This document shows, in pieces, positions 37,401 to 49,789 of a stretch of 64,000 bases of DNA. Both the position numbers and the translations under genes were made by a program. Under the pieces are notes generated by a model that saw only the letters and a program-made list of their open reading frames with translations, did not search any database and was not told where the DNA came from. Numbering within the stretch: the stretch's first letter is position 1; every line of letters begins with the position of its first letter. The DNA lies in contig NC_045146.1 in NCBI RefSeq assembly GCF_008831285.2, positions 184,001 through 248,000 on the forward strand, read 5' to 3'. This DNA comes from Nymphaea colorata (Eukaryota > Streptophyta > Magnoliopsida > Nymphaeales > Nymphaeaceae).

Positions 37401-38267
37401 AAATAAAATAAGTGAGAAACTAATAACAAAAATATCAAAAGATAAGTAGATTTGCAACAAATAAAAAATAGAAAATAAAAAAAAAACTGTTTGGCATTAA
37501 AAAAATGATAAAGGTGAAAAAACGTATTTTTTTGCGTTTTTAATGTTTTTTTTTTAAAAAAAGCGTTTTTTTAAGTTTTAATTTTTTAAAGATTTGATGG
37601 AAAGGAAAGGTTCAATTGCAATTAGTTGCCATTAGTGCTGACCATACAAGAAATTGTATGCTATAAGCCATTTAATTTATCGCATTTTTTTCGAGTTTTT
37701 TTTTTAAAAAAACACGTTTTCTGTGGCTATGGTAGAAGCAATGGCGGCCCACAACTCAGAAATTTTCCTTAGGATAGTTTCTTTTAAAACATGTCATATT
37801 TTCAAGTGCATTCATTGTAACCTGGTATTCTATTATATTGCTTTACATTGTTCTGAAAATCCATCAGGTTCTCTCCTAAATCTTGCTCGTATGATGCTTT
37901 AGCCATTCCCTTTATGTTGTGGTTCTGTTTGCAAGTTTTGATAATTTTTTAACAGAAATATCTGCTTATGAGAGCAGAAGTGTATTGCTTGACCTTTTGT
38001 TTTGAACTTGTATCACTTGGCTACTGATTGTTGACCTATTTGTGGCATCTTGAATGTATACTTTTTACCGATTCTTAAACTGTCAGCCTGGTATCTTTGT
38101 GCAATTGCACTTTGCAGACCTGGACGTCTTGAAGTACAAGTCGAGATCAGCCTTCCTGATGAAAATGGTCGTTTGCAAATTCTTCAAATACATACTAGTA
38201 AAATGAAAGAAAATTCTTTTCTTGCTGCAGATGTAAACCTGCAAGAACTTGGTATTTCTCTCTCTAT

Positions 38268-38303
<36 letters not shown>

Positions 38304-41300
38304 ATATATAGTTTCTCCTCTTCCTTATCTATGCATTCGGAGAGTAAGGCGATTCAGGTAGATATGTCTTTGTGTTATATTGATGATATGCATTCATGCT
38401 TGTGTATGGATGTGCACATAGCTGATTAGCTTGAGTTTAGCATCTTCAAGAAATGCAGGTCAAGTTGGCTAATTTCTTGGCAAGACCTTTTTGTTGCTGT
38501 AAACATGGTTCTCAAATCCAGTGAGCCTGCTCATAATTAAAGCCAACTAGGATCATTCCCCAATTAGGTTATGCCTTTTCTCCATTGTTACCAATATCAT
38601 CGGGGTTCTAAAGTATCTTTGGAATACCATTTCTTGGAACCTGAGGAGAATATCGGGAAAGAGTGGTACCTTTTATATATGAGAAAACAATTAATGCCAT
38701 GACATCAAGATAATGTCATCTTGACTCCTTTTGTATAACTTTTTATTGTGATTTTTTTATTCTTTTGATTCTTTTCCTTTGTTCTTGACAAAAATAAAAT
38801 ACAACATCTATTGTTTCGCAGTCCCTTATATTTAATCTGTATTTATTCTTCTAAAATATGGGTGAGATGATGGTAGAATCTGAACCTTTTAGACAAGACT
38901 GTGACTAATGATGACCATGGCTGGTGCAGCTGCACGAACAAAGAACTACAGTGGTGCTGAGCTTGAAGGTGTCGTTAAAAGTGCAGTTTCATTTGCCTTG
39001 AATCGCCAAATAAGCTTAGATGACCTTACTAAGCCATTGGATGAGGAGAATATAAAGGTGACCATGGATGATTTTCTCTATGCACTTCAAGAAGTCAGAC
39101 CTGCATTTGGAGCCTCCACAGATGACCTTGAACGATGCAGGTTATATGGATCTACAATTATAAATTCATGTGTTTATCAACTGCCAGATGAGTTTAAATT
39201 CTTGCATTTTATATGCTTAGCCACCAGCAATGCCGTTTTGTTCTGGTTTGCTTTCATAATTGTGACTAAATAGATGTGCTTTTCTGTATAAGATAATCTT
39301 TTGCAATATCATTGAACCTTTGTGGCTTCTGCTAGTATTGCTTAAGCAAATGATGCCTCTCTGCTTGTTCATGGTGAGAGAATACTGGTCCTTCATGGGG
39401 AACCTATTGTAGTGTAATGGAAAGATCTATGCTGAATAGACATTCGCAAACACACTATGCAACATGCATGCTGGCGTGGAAATTAGTAGCATAAAATGTG
39501 TGGAATATATTTATTTATATGGTTGAAGTATTCTGAAAGGTTGTTTATAAATTACTCATGCTTGAAATAGTATTTGCTGTGACTAAAGAAAATATTCTAG
39601 TTATTGAGGTTTATTTGGAATGGCCTAAATAGGGACCATGGGTTGGTGAACTTTCCTTGCATGCTTTCAGTGAGATATCTGTTGTGCATGTGCAACTATA
39701 TTATGTGTGTGCGCGAGAGAAAGAGAAAGAGAGGTGGAAGGGCAAGATGGTCTTCACTCCTCTGCTGAACATAGGTTTCCCTCCATAGCTGGTATATTTT
39801 AATCCGTGGATGTTTGAGATTCACCTGCACAGTTCTCAGTGATACAGTTTACCACAAACATTCTGTTCCCAGGAATGCCAACCAGATAATATCTATGCCA
39901 AGCCAGGACAGGTGCTATTATTCTAGAATAGGGTTATGAAGGGCACAATGTGAAAATTTCTAAAGTATGCCTGTATAGGCTTTATTGTATAAGTGCACAT
40001 GCAGAAGAAAGATGCTACATTTTACATTCTACAGATGGAAACTTTGAGGTTGTTGATTATGAACCGATTAAACTCAATTTATTAACAAACATTGCATGTC
40101 CTACAGTTGACACCTATAGCTTTCAAGGGCAAGCTACATTCTAACTAAAATCATATTTTGGGTAGAATAAGTTGGATATAGTTTGAAAGCTGGACAACTC
40201 ATTTCCAGGCGTGCCTAGTACTGTAATGGTGTATGACTCTATTAAGGAGGTTACTGAAGTAGCCTTGTTATAAATTATAATTAATAATAGGTTTTGCATT
40301 TTTCACTAGTATTGCAAATTATTTTAATATTTTTGGTATATCCACATATATCTTTATCTGTATAGTCAAATGTGTTACTGTGTAAGGCTTCACATTGTTA
40401 TTAGTACTTCTGACATAAACTAAGCTGGAAATATTTGTTCCTCTTAATTGGATGTGGCTTCCTTCAACAGGATTAATGGCATAGTAGATTGTGGAGAAAG
40501 ACATAAGCACATATATGAGAGGGCTATGTTACTGGTAGAACAAGTGAAAATAAGCAGGGGAAGTCCACTGGTTACTTGCCTTCTAGAAGGTCCAAGTGGC
40601 AGGTGCGCATTCGTTGGTGACAAAATTAAATTCTTAAAATTTCAGTTTAGTCCTTGATGTATATGCATTTTCTTTTCCAGTGGTAAGACTGCACTGGCAG
40701 CAACTGTTGGCTTTGACAGTGACTACCCATTTGTCAAGATAGTAAGTGGTTGTACTGTTCTCTTCACATTTACCTTCCTTTATTCTAGTTCTAAATGCTG
40801 AAATATTTACTTTGTGCTACAGATTTCTGCTGAGACAATGATTGGCCTTAGCGAGGCTACTAAGTGTGCACAAATTGCAAAGGTGTGGTCAAATGGTGTC
40901 CTCAATTGCTTTGTCTTATCTTTGGGGCACTCTAAGTGTCTTAAGAAAAACATGATTTCATATATCTTTTTCAGGTTTGAATACCTTCACGTAGGATGTC
41001 CATTCTGGTCAGGAAAGCATATGAGACCTGTTGACAGAAAGTGCTATTGATCTTATGGATATCTTGGTCTTAGGTGTTGGTCCACTTATCTATTGGTCTT
41101 GTCCAGTGGTTATAACTTATAAATGTAATATCTCTTACATTTGAATGCTTAACATGATTTAATAGACTAGATCAAATCCATTTTGTACTGATTGATCCTT
41201 TGGATCCTTTGAAACATCGAACAACCAATTTCACAAAGGGTTTTAGCTATATCTAAGCAAGGGTAAATCTCACAATACTGAAGGCATAATTGATGAATAT

Positions 41301-44300
41301 TGGGAAAGCCTCAACATTGAAAATTTCAATGAATTGTAGTAAATATGAAAGCCAGGTGTTCAGAAGAAATGTCAAAAAGAGAAAACGTATCTAAAATTTT
41401 ACAGAAAGGTTTAAATGCAAAAGCTGTCCTAAACCTCAGTGGTATTGTTACAATAACAGAGACACGTAACTGGGAATCGTCTAATGTTGTTTTTGTGATT
41501 TAAAGCTTTTAAGGCATGCAATTTAAAAGTTGACCTAAAATTAGATGCCTTTTTTGGATGAAGGCTGTGCTATTCTGATTAGTCTGCCCAATAAAAGGTG
41601 CCTTATTGAATATCAGATGTGTTGGTTCCTTGAGCTGACACGGTCCTCAATGCTTCTCTTGAGGATGCTTGGTCTGGTTCCTTTAAGTACTGACAGCTCT
41701 CCAGTCCACAAATACTGGAGTTGACTTCATATCTCAACTCAGGGCTTAGGTAACTCGAGGTTGTTATGTGTGCTTGATGAGTTGAACTGTGTTCAATATC
41801 CTTTGATGAGTTGAACTGTGTTCAATGTCCTTTGCTGAGTTGAACTGTATCCCATGTCCTTGAAATGCTTTGTATAACATGCGGCTTCAATACTTGCACT
41901 TTTCTATGTTGACATGGGTCCTTATAGATTCATAGTTGGGAAATAGCAAATCTAAGCCAAACTTATCACCGTTTAAATGGAAGTCATTGTCATCATGATC
42001 ATCCTAATCATGAAACTTTATGCCAACTGTGCAGAATGTGGAGTCAGTTTTGTGGACCCATTTCTTGGTTTTTTCCTGTTATGGAATGATGGTTCAGTCA
42101 CTTAGCAATTCCTATGTCATGTCATATTGTTTTAGTAGGTCTTCGTTATTTTCCTCTTTTTGACATTTGTTCTAACTAGCTCATTCCAGTCTTTCTTTTT
42201 GTGACACTAGCATGCTTCTATTGAGCATATCCAGATCAGCGTAAGTTGCATAATTCTTTTTTTTTTGGTGTTGGGGTTGGTTTTGGGGGCGGGGGGGGGG
42301 GGGGGGGGGGTTGTTAGTAGAACACTTACATCACAAGCATATTCTTTTTCAATCTTATTAGTTCTTCAGGCACCTACCTTAGCATATCTCTGAGACATGA
42401 CTTACTCTTGTTTTGCCTAAACCAAAGATACCATGATGATGACATGCATGGGGGTCAGCTGAAAGCCACTTTCCTGTTCCTTCATTGGTTGCTTTTTTAC
42501 TTTTCACTGATTCCTTCCATGTCTTCAGTGGTCTTTGCCTTTCTGCTTCCAGACTATCACTAGTAAATATGTAGATTCTAGATCAATGTCGATTGAGAAA
42601 CTTGAATATTGTCGTTCAAGCTGGAGCATGTTAAGCTTGTACGACATGGATCGGGTCACCTAGACCCAACCCATTTTATCCACACGCCTGGGTGGTGGCA
42701 TACTTGTAATACTTAATGTTGTTTCGTGTATTATATTTGTACCCTAATTTGTGATTAGAATATAATGATATCAAGAGGCAGACGTCAAGGCTGCTGCCCT
42801 CTTTCTTCTCTCTCTCTTTTGCACGAGCAGCCTGTTCTTCTTCTCCTCCTTTTGCATCCAATCATATGGTGGTTTGGTATTAGATATCAAAATCTTACAT
42901 GGTATCAGAGCGGGTTTTGCCATTGAGAATGTCCGGTAAGAATCTTTGATTTCTGCCTTAATCATAAAATTTCTGTTTTCTGCTCTAATCTCTGTTATCT
43001 AGTCCTAATCCCCAAATTCTGCCCTAATTTCTGTTGTCTGCCCTAATTCTCAAATTCTGCTTTAATCCTTGACGTCTGCCTCTAATCCCTGCCATCTGCC
43101 CTAATCCCCAAATTTTCTGTTTTGCCTAATCCCTATCGTCGTCTGTCATAATCCCTGTTTACTCTAATTTCTATCGGCCACTTAACCCTCATCTCAAAAT
43201 TTCTGTTTTCCTTTTGTTTTCTGATTGCTTCAACTATGGATCACAACTGAAATTCCACCATCTTGTCGTCCAATTTTCTCTCTCAACTCATCTCACAAAA
43301 GCTAAACCATACCAACTATTTGACATGGAAACGTCAAATAGTCCCTCATCAAGAGTCATCGTCTCTATGGACATCTCAATGACACAACGCTTGTGCCACT
43401 TGAGTGGATCATGCGAGAGGTGAAGAATGTTGCAGGGCAAGTTCAAGAAACCGTTGCAGAAGTCAATCCTGAATATGAGACGTGGATGACTCATGATCAG
43501 TCTCTTGTTGCATATATCACATCTACACTATCAGAAGAAGTTCTGGCGGGCGATGACGATGATCTTTTAGCACTTCAGTTGTGGAATGTACTCGCTACCA
43601 CGTATTCTCAAGTATCAGAAGTGAGATTTCTACAACTCACGAGGCAATTTCAGGATATCAAGCGAGACACACGTTCATTCTTGGAATACATACATGAAAT
43701 AAAAAATGTCAATGAAACTCGCCATCATAGGGCACCTAGTCAGCGACAAGGACAAGGTACAACTGCCTTTGAGTGGGTGGGGTCAGCATTTGATGTTTTC
43801 TGCACTGCTTTAGAGGTATTACCTGTTTTTCCCTCTTTTGAAGACCTGAAAGCAAAATTGATTCAGCTTGAAGCGAGTCGTGTACAACGACAAGAATCAT
43901 TTCCTTCTGGCAGTCACAATGTGTTGCTAACAGGGACCCATGCTTTGCAAGGAAGTCGTTCCAAAGCTTGAAATTCACAGGTAGGGATGGGGAGAGGCAT
44001 TTTTCCTACATCAAATACAAATGCACAAGCAAATGTATCACGTAAGATACCTACTTGTTTTTATTGCAATAAGAGGGGTCATGTGAAGTCAGAATGTTGG
44101 CATAATCCTCAAAACAAGAGAAAGCAGGTCAGACGTGACAATAACGTAGTAGGGTCGACTGTGCCAAACTCAATTGCATTTGCAGCATCGAACATTTCTC
44201 TTGATGTGCAGTAGATTTTAATGACAGTTTTATCTAAAGTCAATCTCAAGCAAAATGAGGAAGGATAATGGTATGTGGATTCTGGTGCGGCAGCTCATGT

Positions 44301-47300
44301 GACTGGTGATGTAGGTAAGCTTTCTAGTGCTCTCCCTTATTTAGCTAAAGGCTCAGTTGTCACAGGAGATGACTCTCATCACAAAATATCGCATGTTGGA
44401 AATGCCCACATATCCATGCCTCATTCTTCTATACCTTTAAAGAATGTTCTTGTTGTTCTAGATGTCAAGAAAAATATCATTTCTGTCTCAAAACTTATTG
44501 ATGATACTCGTTCATTTGTTGAGTTTACTCCTTCTGTTTATGTCAAGGATGCTCGAACCAAGAAGGCATTCGTTGAGGGTATTCGCAAAGGAGACATGTA
44601 TGTTACTGAAGAAGCTCCAAAGGTGTCCAAATCGTGTGTTTCAGATTCATCTTTTCCCAGTCGTAGTGAAGTCAATGTAACCGAGAATGATCAGCCATCC
44701 ATTTGGCATGGTCATTTAGCACATTGTAGTCGGTCTTTCGTTCAAAGTGTTGTTGCAGATGGAATTACAAAAGTCCAGTCTAAGGCCTGTCAATGAGTCC
44801 AGTATGTGCTCAAACTGTCGTATTTGTAAGAGCCATGCCCTTCCCTTTCAAGTCAATAAACAAGCGAGCTTCGAAGTTATTTGATACCATATATTCTGAT
44901 GGTAAAAATGTGGTGGGCTCAAAATGGGTTTCAAACTCAAGTATAAACCCGATGGAAGCATTGATAGATATAAGGCTCGACTTGTGGCTAGAGGCTTTAC
45001 TCAACTATACGGGAAAGATTATGATGAGACTTTCAGCCTAGTCATCAAGATGTGAACGATCCAGGTTATCATCTCTCTTGCAGTCTCATATGGATGGACT
45101 TTATGTTAGTTGGATGCTAAAAATGCTTTCCTTCATGACTTTCTAAAGGATGAGGCATACATGGAACAACCTCCAGGTTATGCTATCAATGATCCAATCA
45201 AATGGGTGTGTAAATTACAAAAATCGCTGTATGGGCTTAAGCAAGCATCTTGCTCATTGTTCGATAGATTTTCCCTTCATATACAACAGACTGGTTTTTT
45301 CAGAAGCTCACTTGATCATTCCGTATTCATATATCATTCAGGTGAAGTTACCACTTGGCTACTCATATATGTAGACATAATTTTTACTGGAAATTCTTCA
45401 TGTCATATATCTCATGTTAAGGAGGTGTTGAAACAAGAATTCAAGATGACGGATCTTGGCGAACTATGGTATTTCTTGGTTGTTGAGCTTGATAGAAAAG
45501 ACAACACATTAACTCTTACACAACATAAACATACTGTTGATATTTTGGATAGAGTCATACCACAAATTGCAAGTCCATAAATACATCTAGTGTTCTCAAC
45601 ACAAAGTTGAATGCCTCCGATGGAAGTGAAGCATACCCAAATCCTAGTTTCTATTGGAGTATAATTGGCATGTTGCAATATCTCACTTTTACACGCCCAT
45701 ACATAGTATATGCAGTGAATTAAATATCTCAGTTTATGCACCCACCCACAGAAGGGCATATGGATGCTACCAAACACATCTTGCGTTACTTTAAGGCTAC
45801 TCTTGGGGATGAACTCGTCTACACAAGACAATCAACTGTTTTGCATGGACACAACATTTCCACCTATACTGATGCAGATTGGGCAGGTGATCCAGACGAT
45901 AGATGATCAATTTCTGGTTATTGTCTCTTCCTTAATTCCAACCTTATTTGTTGGAGTAGCAGAAAACAACATGCAGTTGCCAGATTTAGCACAGAGGCAG
46001 AATGCAGGGCAATGGCTGCAGACACAGCTGAAGCTTCATGGTTACACCATCTGCTTGGGGAACTCACCCTTCCCATTGCTTAGTCATCTCTATTTTGTGA
46101 CAACCAAAGTGCGATCAAAATTGCCTTCAATGCTGTTCTACATAATTGCACTAAGTATATCGAGATTGATCAACACTTCATTAGTCAAAAGGTTGAGGAA
46201 GCCGAGATTGTTCCCACTCATATAGCCACGTCTCAACAAGTGGCTGATCTTTTTACCAAGGGACTCACAAGGCACCATTTCTGAGAATTGAAGAACAAGT
46301 TGTGCATGATCAAACCTCATGCACAAGAGGGGGACTGTTAAGCTTGTACGGCATGGATTGGGTCACCTAGACCCAACCCATTTTATCCACACGCCTGGGT
46401 GGTGGCATAATTGTAATACTTAATGTTGTTTTGTGTATTTTATTTGTACCCTAATTTGTGATTAGAATATAACGATATCAAGAGGCAGACGTCAAGGCTT
46501 TTGCCCTCTTTCATCTCTCTCTCTCTTGCACGAGTAGCCTATTCTTCTTCTCCTCCTTTTGCATCCAACTTCATATGGTGGTTTGGTATTAGATATCAAA
46601 ATCTTACAAAGCATGATTGAGTTTTGCTGACTATGCTTTTGTGAGGTGTCAAGTAGATTCACTTCAGTGCTCATTTTCAGCGTCTGGTTTCTTGTAGACA
46701 GAAGCTAGAAAAACTACTGACAATCCACTGACCATGTTTTTTGTGAAAGATTTGTTTCACCGATTCTTTCCGTTGTAGAAATGCTCTTTGATGCTAGTGA
46801 ATGGCTGAAATTTTATTCACCTTCTGCTAAAATTGCGATTGGTTTATGTTTTCTTGTTTGTGGACTATATCCATATTATTGGAGTCCTTTCTTTAGTACT
46901 TTTATGTTGAAACCACCATTGCAACTCATAATGGTCTTCTGAAACTATAGGTTTTTGAGGATGCATACAAGTCTCCATTGAGTGTCATTATTCTTGATGA
47001 CATTGAAAGGTATGAGAATTCAGACCCTCTTTGAACTTTTCTTTGCTATAGTTGAGTTGTACGATTACTTTTTTTCAGAATCTAGTGCTAACTTGGACAT
47101 CTCCTTCAGGCTACTGGAATTTGTAGCAATTGGCCCTCGATTTTCAAATGTGATTGCACAGACATTATTGGTTCTACTCAAAAGGGTGCCTCCGAAGGTA
47201 AGTATTTGCATGCACATCTTTCTCATAATCATTCTTCATTTGCAAAATGCAAACTGTAAGTGAAAGTGCATTGTGATTTTGTTCCCAAGATGCAGTTCAG

Positions 47301-49789
47301 GCGGAGATTCTAGATTAGTCATCTTGTGTGCCTTGCTCATCACAATAATAATAGTGTATGCAAATATAATTTTCCATATGCATCATGTTGGGTTGCCCAC
47401 TAGTAAATTATTGGATTGCCAATGGGCTGAGTAACTGTAGAGTGTAGCTAAAATAACTTTATTGGCTTCGCACTGTTCTTGAACTTTCAGCTTAAATTTG
47501 GCAGTCTTGCTGATGGATCTGTTTGTGCTTTAAAGCTAGAACTTTGTGTTTACTTTAAAGTAGTACTATGTATACGTGGTTGAGGACTATGAATAGGAGC
47601 TTTCATCCTGTATCCACTTTTTAGACTGTAGCAGTTGCACAATGCATTTGAACAACCAGAAATAGCATCGACTGTTTCATCATAATTCTCCCTTGTTCTA
47701 TTGGAAGATTTTAGATTCAGAAAAGAGAATGCACTATTTTTATGGGTAAAATCATGTTTATAGGAGGGCAATAAGGAAAAAATTGAGCCTATTGATTTTT
47801 GCATGTTGAAGATTCTGGCTAAAACTGTTACTTTGTATTGAATGTTATATAATATATAAACGTAATTTTCTAGAGTATAACAATTTTCCACATCTGTTTC
47901 TAGGACAAGAACCTGTTGGTGATTGGAACCTCAAGTGAGATGCACTTCTTGGAATCACTTGGTATTTGTGATGCTTTTTCTGTGACATACCATGTGCCAC
48001 TGCTACGTACCGTGGATGCTAAAAAGGTAAGAAAAGATATGTCATGAGTGGAGGATGAAAACTTAGGGCTTGGGGCTTGTTTGTTTCAAAAGGTTAAACT
48101 TAAAACATTCCCTCCCACAAGTTGTCAACATGGAGATGGGGAAAGTAAGTTGATTGTTTTCCTCATCCTTTGTGTTTTAAAAGTGCTATTCAAATGGTTA
48201 GTGGGTCACAAAATTTTGGGTTTCAGATTTTTCTCACTTCACTTTTCTTCAATGAACTTTTTGTGTTTGTCGTGTTGCTTTCACTGCAGCTTCGCCCTTG
48301 TTAATTTTTTATCCACTTTTTGTTTTACCTTGGGGAAAATAGACAGGGTCCCAAACGTTATCAGACTTCATAGTCACCTACCATACTGGTATTATAGAAA
48401 GTTGGCTGAATACGTGGTTCTAAGCTGTGTTTGTAAATATTGTAGGTATTTTGGATTTATCTGTTTTCAGTGGTAAACATACAAGATTGAATCTTTGTTT
48501 ATGTCATAATGAAATATGAAGCTTTGTCTTTCATAAAGATATTATAGCTTAATAAATACGTTTTTTCTTCTATTTATTTATTTTTTATTTTTTCTTTTGA
48601 GCACTTCGATGCTATTTCCTGAAGGGGCAGTGACTTCTTTTCTTAAAAATAAATCTCTATTTCTGATGGGATGCTGTTGACAAGTATTATTATTATCCTA
48701 GTTGGCCTTTTGCAGGCTCATCTTGTCTCAAATGCCATAATGATGCAGTTCTTTGTAAAGAAATTGTGTAATATGGATTTTTGAGCTGGATACACTAACT
48801 ATAGTTCTGTTCTGAACAAAAATGGTCTTCTATTAATTTCCTGCAGGTTCTAGAAGAGTTGAATGTATTCGCTGAGTGTGACATTGATGCGGCAGCCAGT
48901 GCATTGGATAATGTACTCTCTCTCTCTCTCTTTCTCTTTTACATATGTGTGTGTGTGTGTGTGTGTGTGTGAAGCACTTCCTTTTTAAGTTTTCTATGGA
49001 AAAAATAATTATGCAGATGAAATGAGCTTTACAAGACAACAATATTATAAATGTTTTTTTATATATTCATAATATTTGAATGTAAAACACATTTAAGGTA
49101 AAATCGCCCCCAAAATTGGAGCTGGTTAAATGCATGTCTCATGTATATAAATATGTGTATTCGTCTGCTAAAATTGTTTGTGCATCGTCTAGCTTGGATT
49201 TCACAGTCCAAACTATTTTGACCTGCCCCTGTGGCATAGATGTGTTCAGCATGGTCGAAAACCTAGAAATTAACTCTTTTTTTTTTCTTATCAAAACATG
49301 TTTTTTCTACTGATATTGAAACCTTTTCCCATAAGTTTTTGCATTGCTAAAAAACCATTATTACATGTTGCATTCCGACAAGTCAAAAGTCTAGCTCAAG
49401 TAAACCAACCTTACTGGTCACATCTGTTAATTAAGGATTGATTTAGGACAAAAACTGAAAAAATAGATTGCATATACAAACAATGTAGAAAACATATATC
49501 ATACACACAAACACATATACATCTCATGTCCGTGTGTCTGTGTATGCGTCTTATATGCATTATCACCAGCATGGGCATGTGTGAGTGCACATACTAGAAG
49601 TTCTTGGTTTTGTTAAATGGGTGGGTTTGTGTTCAGATGCCAATAAAGAGATTGTACATGCTGGTGGAGATGGCCGCCCAAGGGCAACATGGTGGAGATT
49701 CTGAAGCTGTTTACTCAGGCAAGGCAAAGATTAACATCAACCATTTCTTTGATTGCCTTGGGGATGTCGTATCAACAAGGGACATATAA
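29539..49789 (+). CDS. NSF: N-ethylmaleimide-sensitive factor (vesicle-fusing AAA+ ATPase), 21 exons
   Basis: Exons: 29539-29717, 30847-30942, 31933-32014, 32201-32251, 33489-33659, 33811-33965, 34336-34444, 35591-35690, 35790-35845, 36750-36815, 36898-36980, 38118-38251, 38930-39140, 40471-40602, 40681-40741, 40823-40882, 46951-47009, 47110-47197, 47904-48026, 48847-48912, 49637-49789. They join without a frameshift into 744 residues; the Arabidopsis protein is of nearly the same length. The N-domain (about 1-195, [17 protein letters not shown]) binds SNAP. D1 has Walker A GPPGTGKT (258-265), Walker B IIFDE (323-327) and [17 protein letters not shown] with the arginine-finger region. D2 has GPSGSGKT (538-545) and IILDD (595-599). 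The protein works as a hexamer that uses ATP to take apart SNARE complexes after membrane fusion. Intron 1 is U12-type. Intron 16 (6.1 kb), between the D2 Walker A and B exons, hosts a copia element. Catalytic motifs are intact, so the gene is probably functional. Confidence 0.97.
29718..30846 (+). other. U12-type AT-AC intron (NSF intron 1)
   Basis: The 5' splice site is ATATCCTTT at 29718, an exact match to the minor-spliceosome donor. The branch site TTCCTTAAT at 30828-30836 is also an exact match to the U12 consensus. The intron ends TCTCTAC, so the terminal dinucleotide is AC, 10-11 bases after the branch adenosine, the spacing U12 introns require. Joining CTTCA to AGCTCATGAT gives L-Q-A-H-D-T-I-R, as conserved in NSF. 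No GT-AG pair in this interval restores the frame. Confidence 0.93.
30411..30486. repeat. Tandem duplication, 2 x 38 bp
   Basis: The unit starting TGTTTCATGTTTTTTG and ending CGACAAGATGTAG occurs at 30411-30448 and again at 30449-30486 with one visible mismatch. It lies inside NSF intron 1. Confidence 0.85.
31216..31451. repeat. Tandem duplication, 2 x about 118 bp
   Basis: GATTTTTGACCTCTTAAAA begins at 31216 and again at 31334. Both units continue through ACTGTGAAAAATAACTTATAT, a TGTTCTCTAC block, AACAATACATG and a CCATCTATC end, with scattered differences. It is located in NSF intron 2, just before a TA microsatellite. Confidence 0.85.
31454..31495. repeat. (TA)n microsatellite in NSF intron 2
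   Basis: Uninterrupted TA repeat of about 20 units directly after the 118-bp tandem duplication. Confidence 0.95.
37284..37720 (-). repeat. AT-rich dispersed repeat, copy B (NSF intron 11)
   Basis: Reverse-complement relative of 16560-16886. It starts GAGTTTTAAACGAC, contains ATAAGTGAGAAACTAATAA and AAAAACTGTTTGGCATT, and ends past TAATTTATCGCATT, which matches the complement of copy A near 16560. An extra 80-base stretch around 37593-37672 interrupts the match. Confidence 0.65.
38268..38311. repeat. (TA)n microsatellite at NSF intron 12 start
   Basis: TA repeat beginning only about 17 bases after the 5' splice site of intron 12 (38252). Confidence 0.9.
41776..41862. repeat. Tandem repeat, 3 x 29 bp
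   Basis: Units begin GATGAGTTGAACTGTGTTC at 41776 and 41805, and a diverged GCTGAGTTGAACTGTATCC at 41834. They lie in NSF intron 16, upstream of the copia insertion. There is no spacer between units, so this is not an array of the CRISPR kind. Confidence 0.85.
42289..42310. repeat. Poly-G tract
   Basis: About 22 guanines with one C near the start, preceded by a T-run and GGTTTTGG. It could form G-quadruplexes in the NSF pre-mRNA. Its exact length is a likely sequencing or assembly weak point. Confidence 0.85.
42629..42899 (+). repeat. 5' LTR of the Ty1-copia element (271 bp)
   Basis: Begins TGTTAAGC and ends CTTACA, the standard TG...CA borders. It matches 46336-46608 with roughly a dozen mismatches and two small indels, about 95% identity by eye. 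The flanking bases GAGCA (42624-42628) pair with AAGCA (46609-46613) as a 5-bp target duplication with one mismatch. Confidence 0.95.
42900..42911 (+). other. Primer binding site of the copia element
   Basis: TGGTATCAGAGC directly follows the 5' LTR. It is complementary to the 3' end of initiator methionine tRNA, the primer used by most plant copia elements. Confidence 0.92.
46336..46608 (+). repeat. 3' LTR of the Ty1-copia element (273 bp)
   Basis: Follows the polypurine tract AAGAGGGGGAC and ends CTTACA before the AAGCA duplication. The number of differences from the 5' LTR shows the insertion is not recent. Confidence 0.95.
48914..48972. repeat. Compound (CT)n-(GT)n microsatellite at the start of NSF intron 20
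   Basis: A CT repeat followed by about 13 GT units starts two bases after the donor of intron 20 (gtactctct). Length changes here would sit almost on the splice site. Confidence 0.9.

Larger units (their letters stand above)
42629..46608 (+). mobile_element. Ty1-copia LTR retrotransposon, degenerate, inside NSF intron 16
   Basis: A 3980-bp element in the same orientation as NSF. Order seen: 5' LTR; primer site TGGTATCAGAGC (initiator-Met tRNA type) at 42900; a gag frame of the UBN2 type (about 43390-43970); a zinc knuckle [15 protein letters not shown] near 44060; an aspartic protease motif [11 protein letters not shown] near 44275; a GAG-pre-integrase start (IWHGHLAH, about 44700); reverse transcriptase (about 44910-45580, with QPPGY, LYGLKQA and a YVDI catalytic box); RNase H (about 45870-46280, ending LFTKGL); polypurine tract AAGAGGGGGAC; 3' LTR. 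Almost the whole integrase core is missing: the frame passes from the integrase border directly to the RT region near 44900. Several stops and frame changes break pol. It cannot move on its own. Only the description is given; nothing is reconstructed. Confidence 0.96.

Noticed and set aside
38908-39273. ATG-started frame covering an NSF exon
   Set aside because: The ATG lies in the intron; the segment from 38930 to 39140 is exon 13 of NSF and the rest is read-through into introns.
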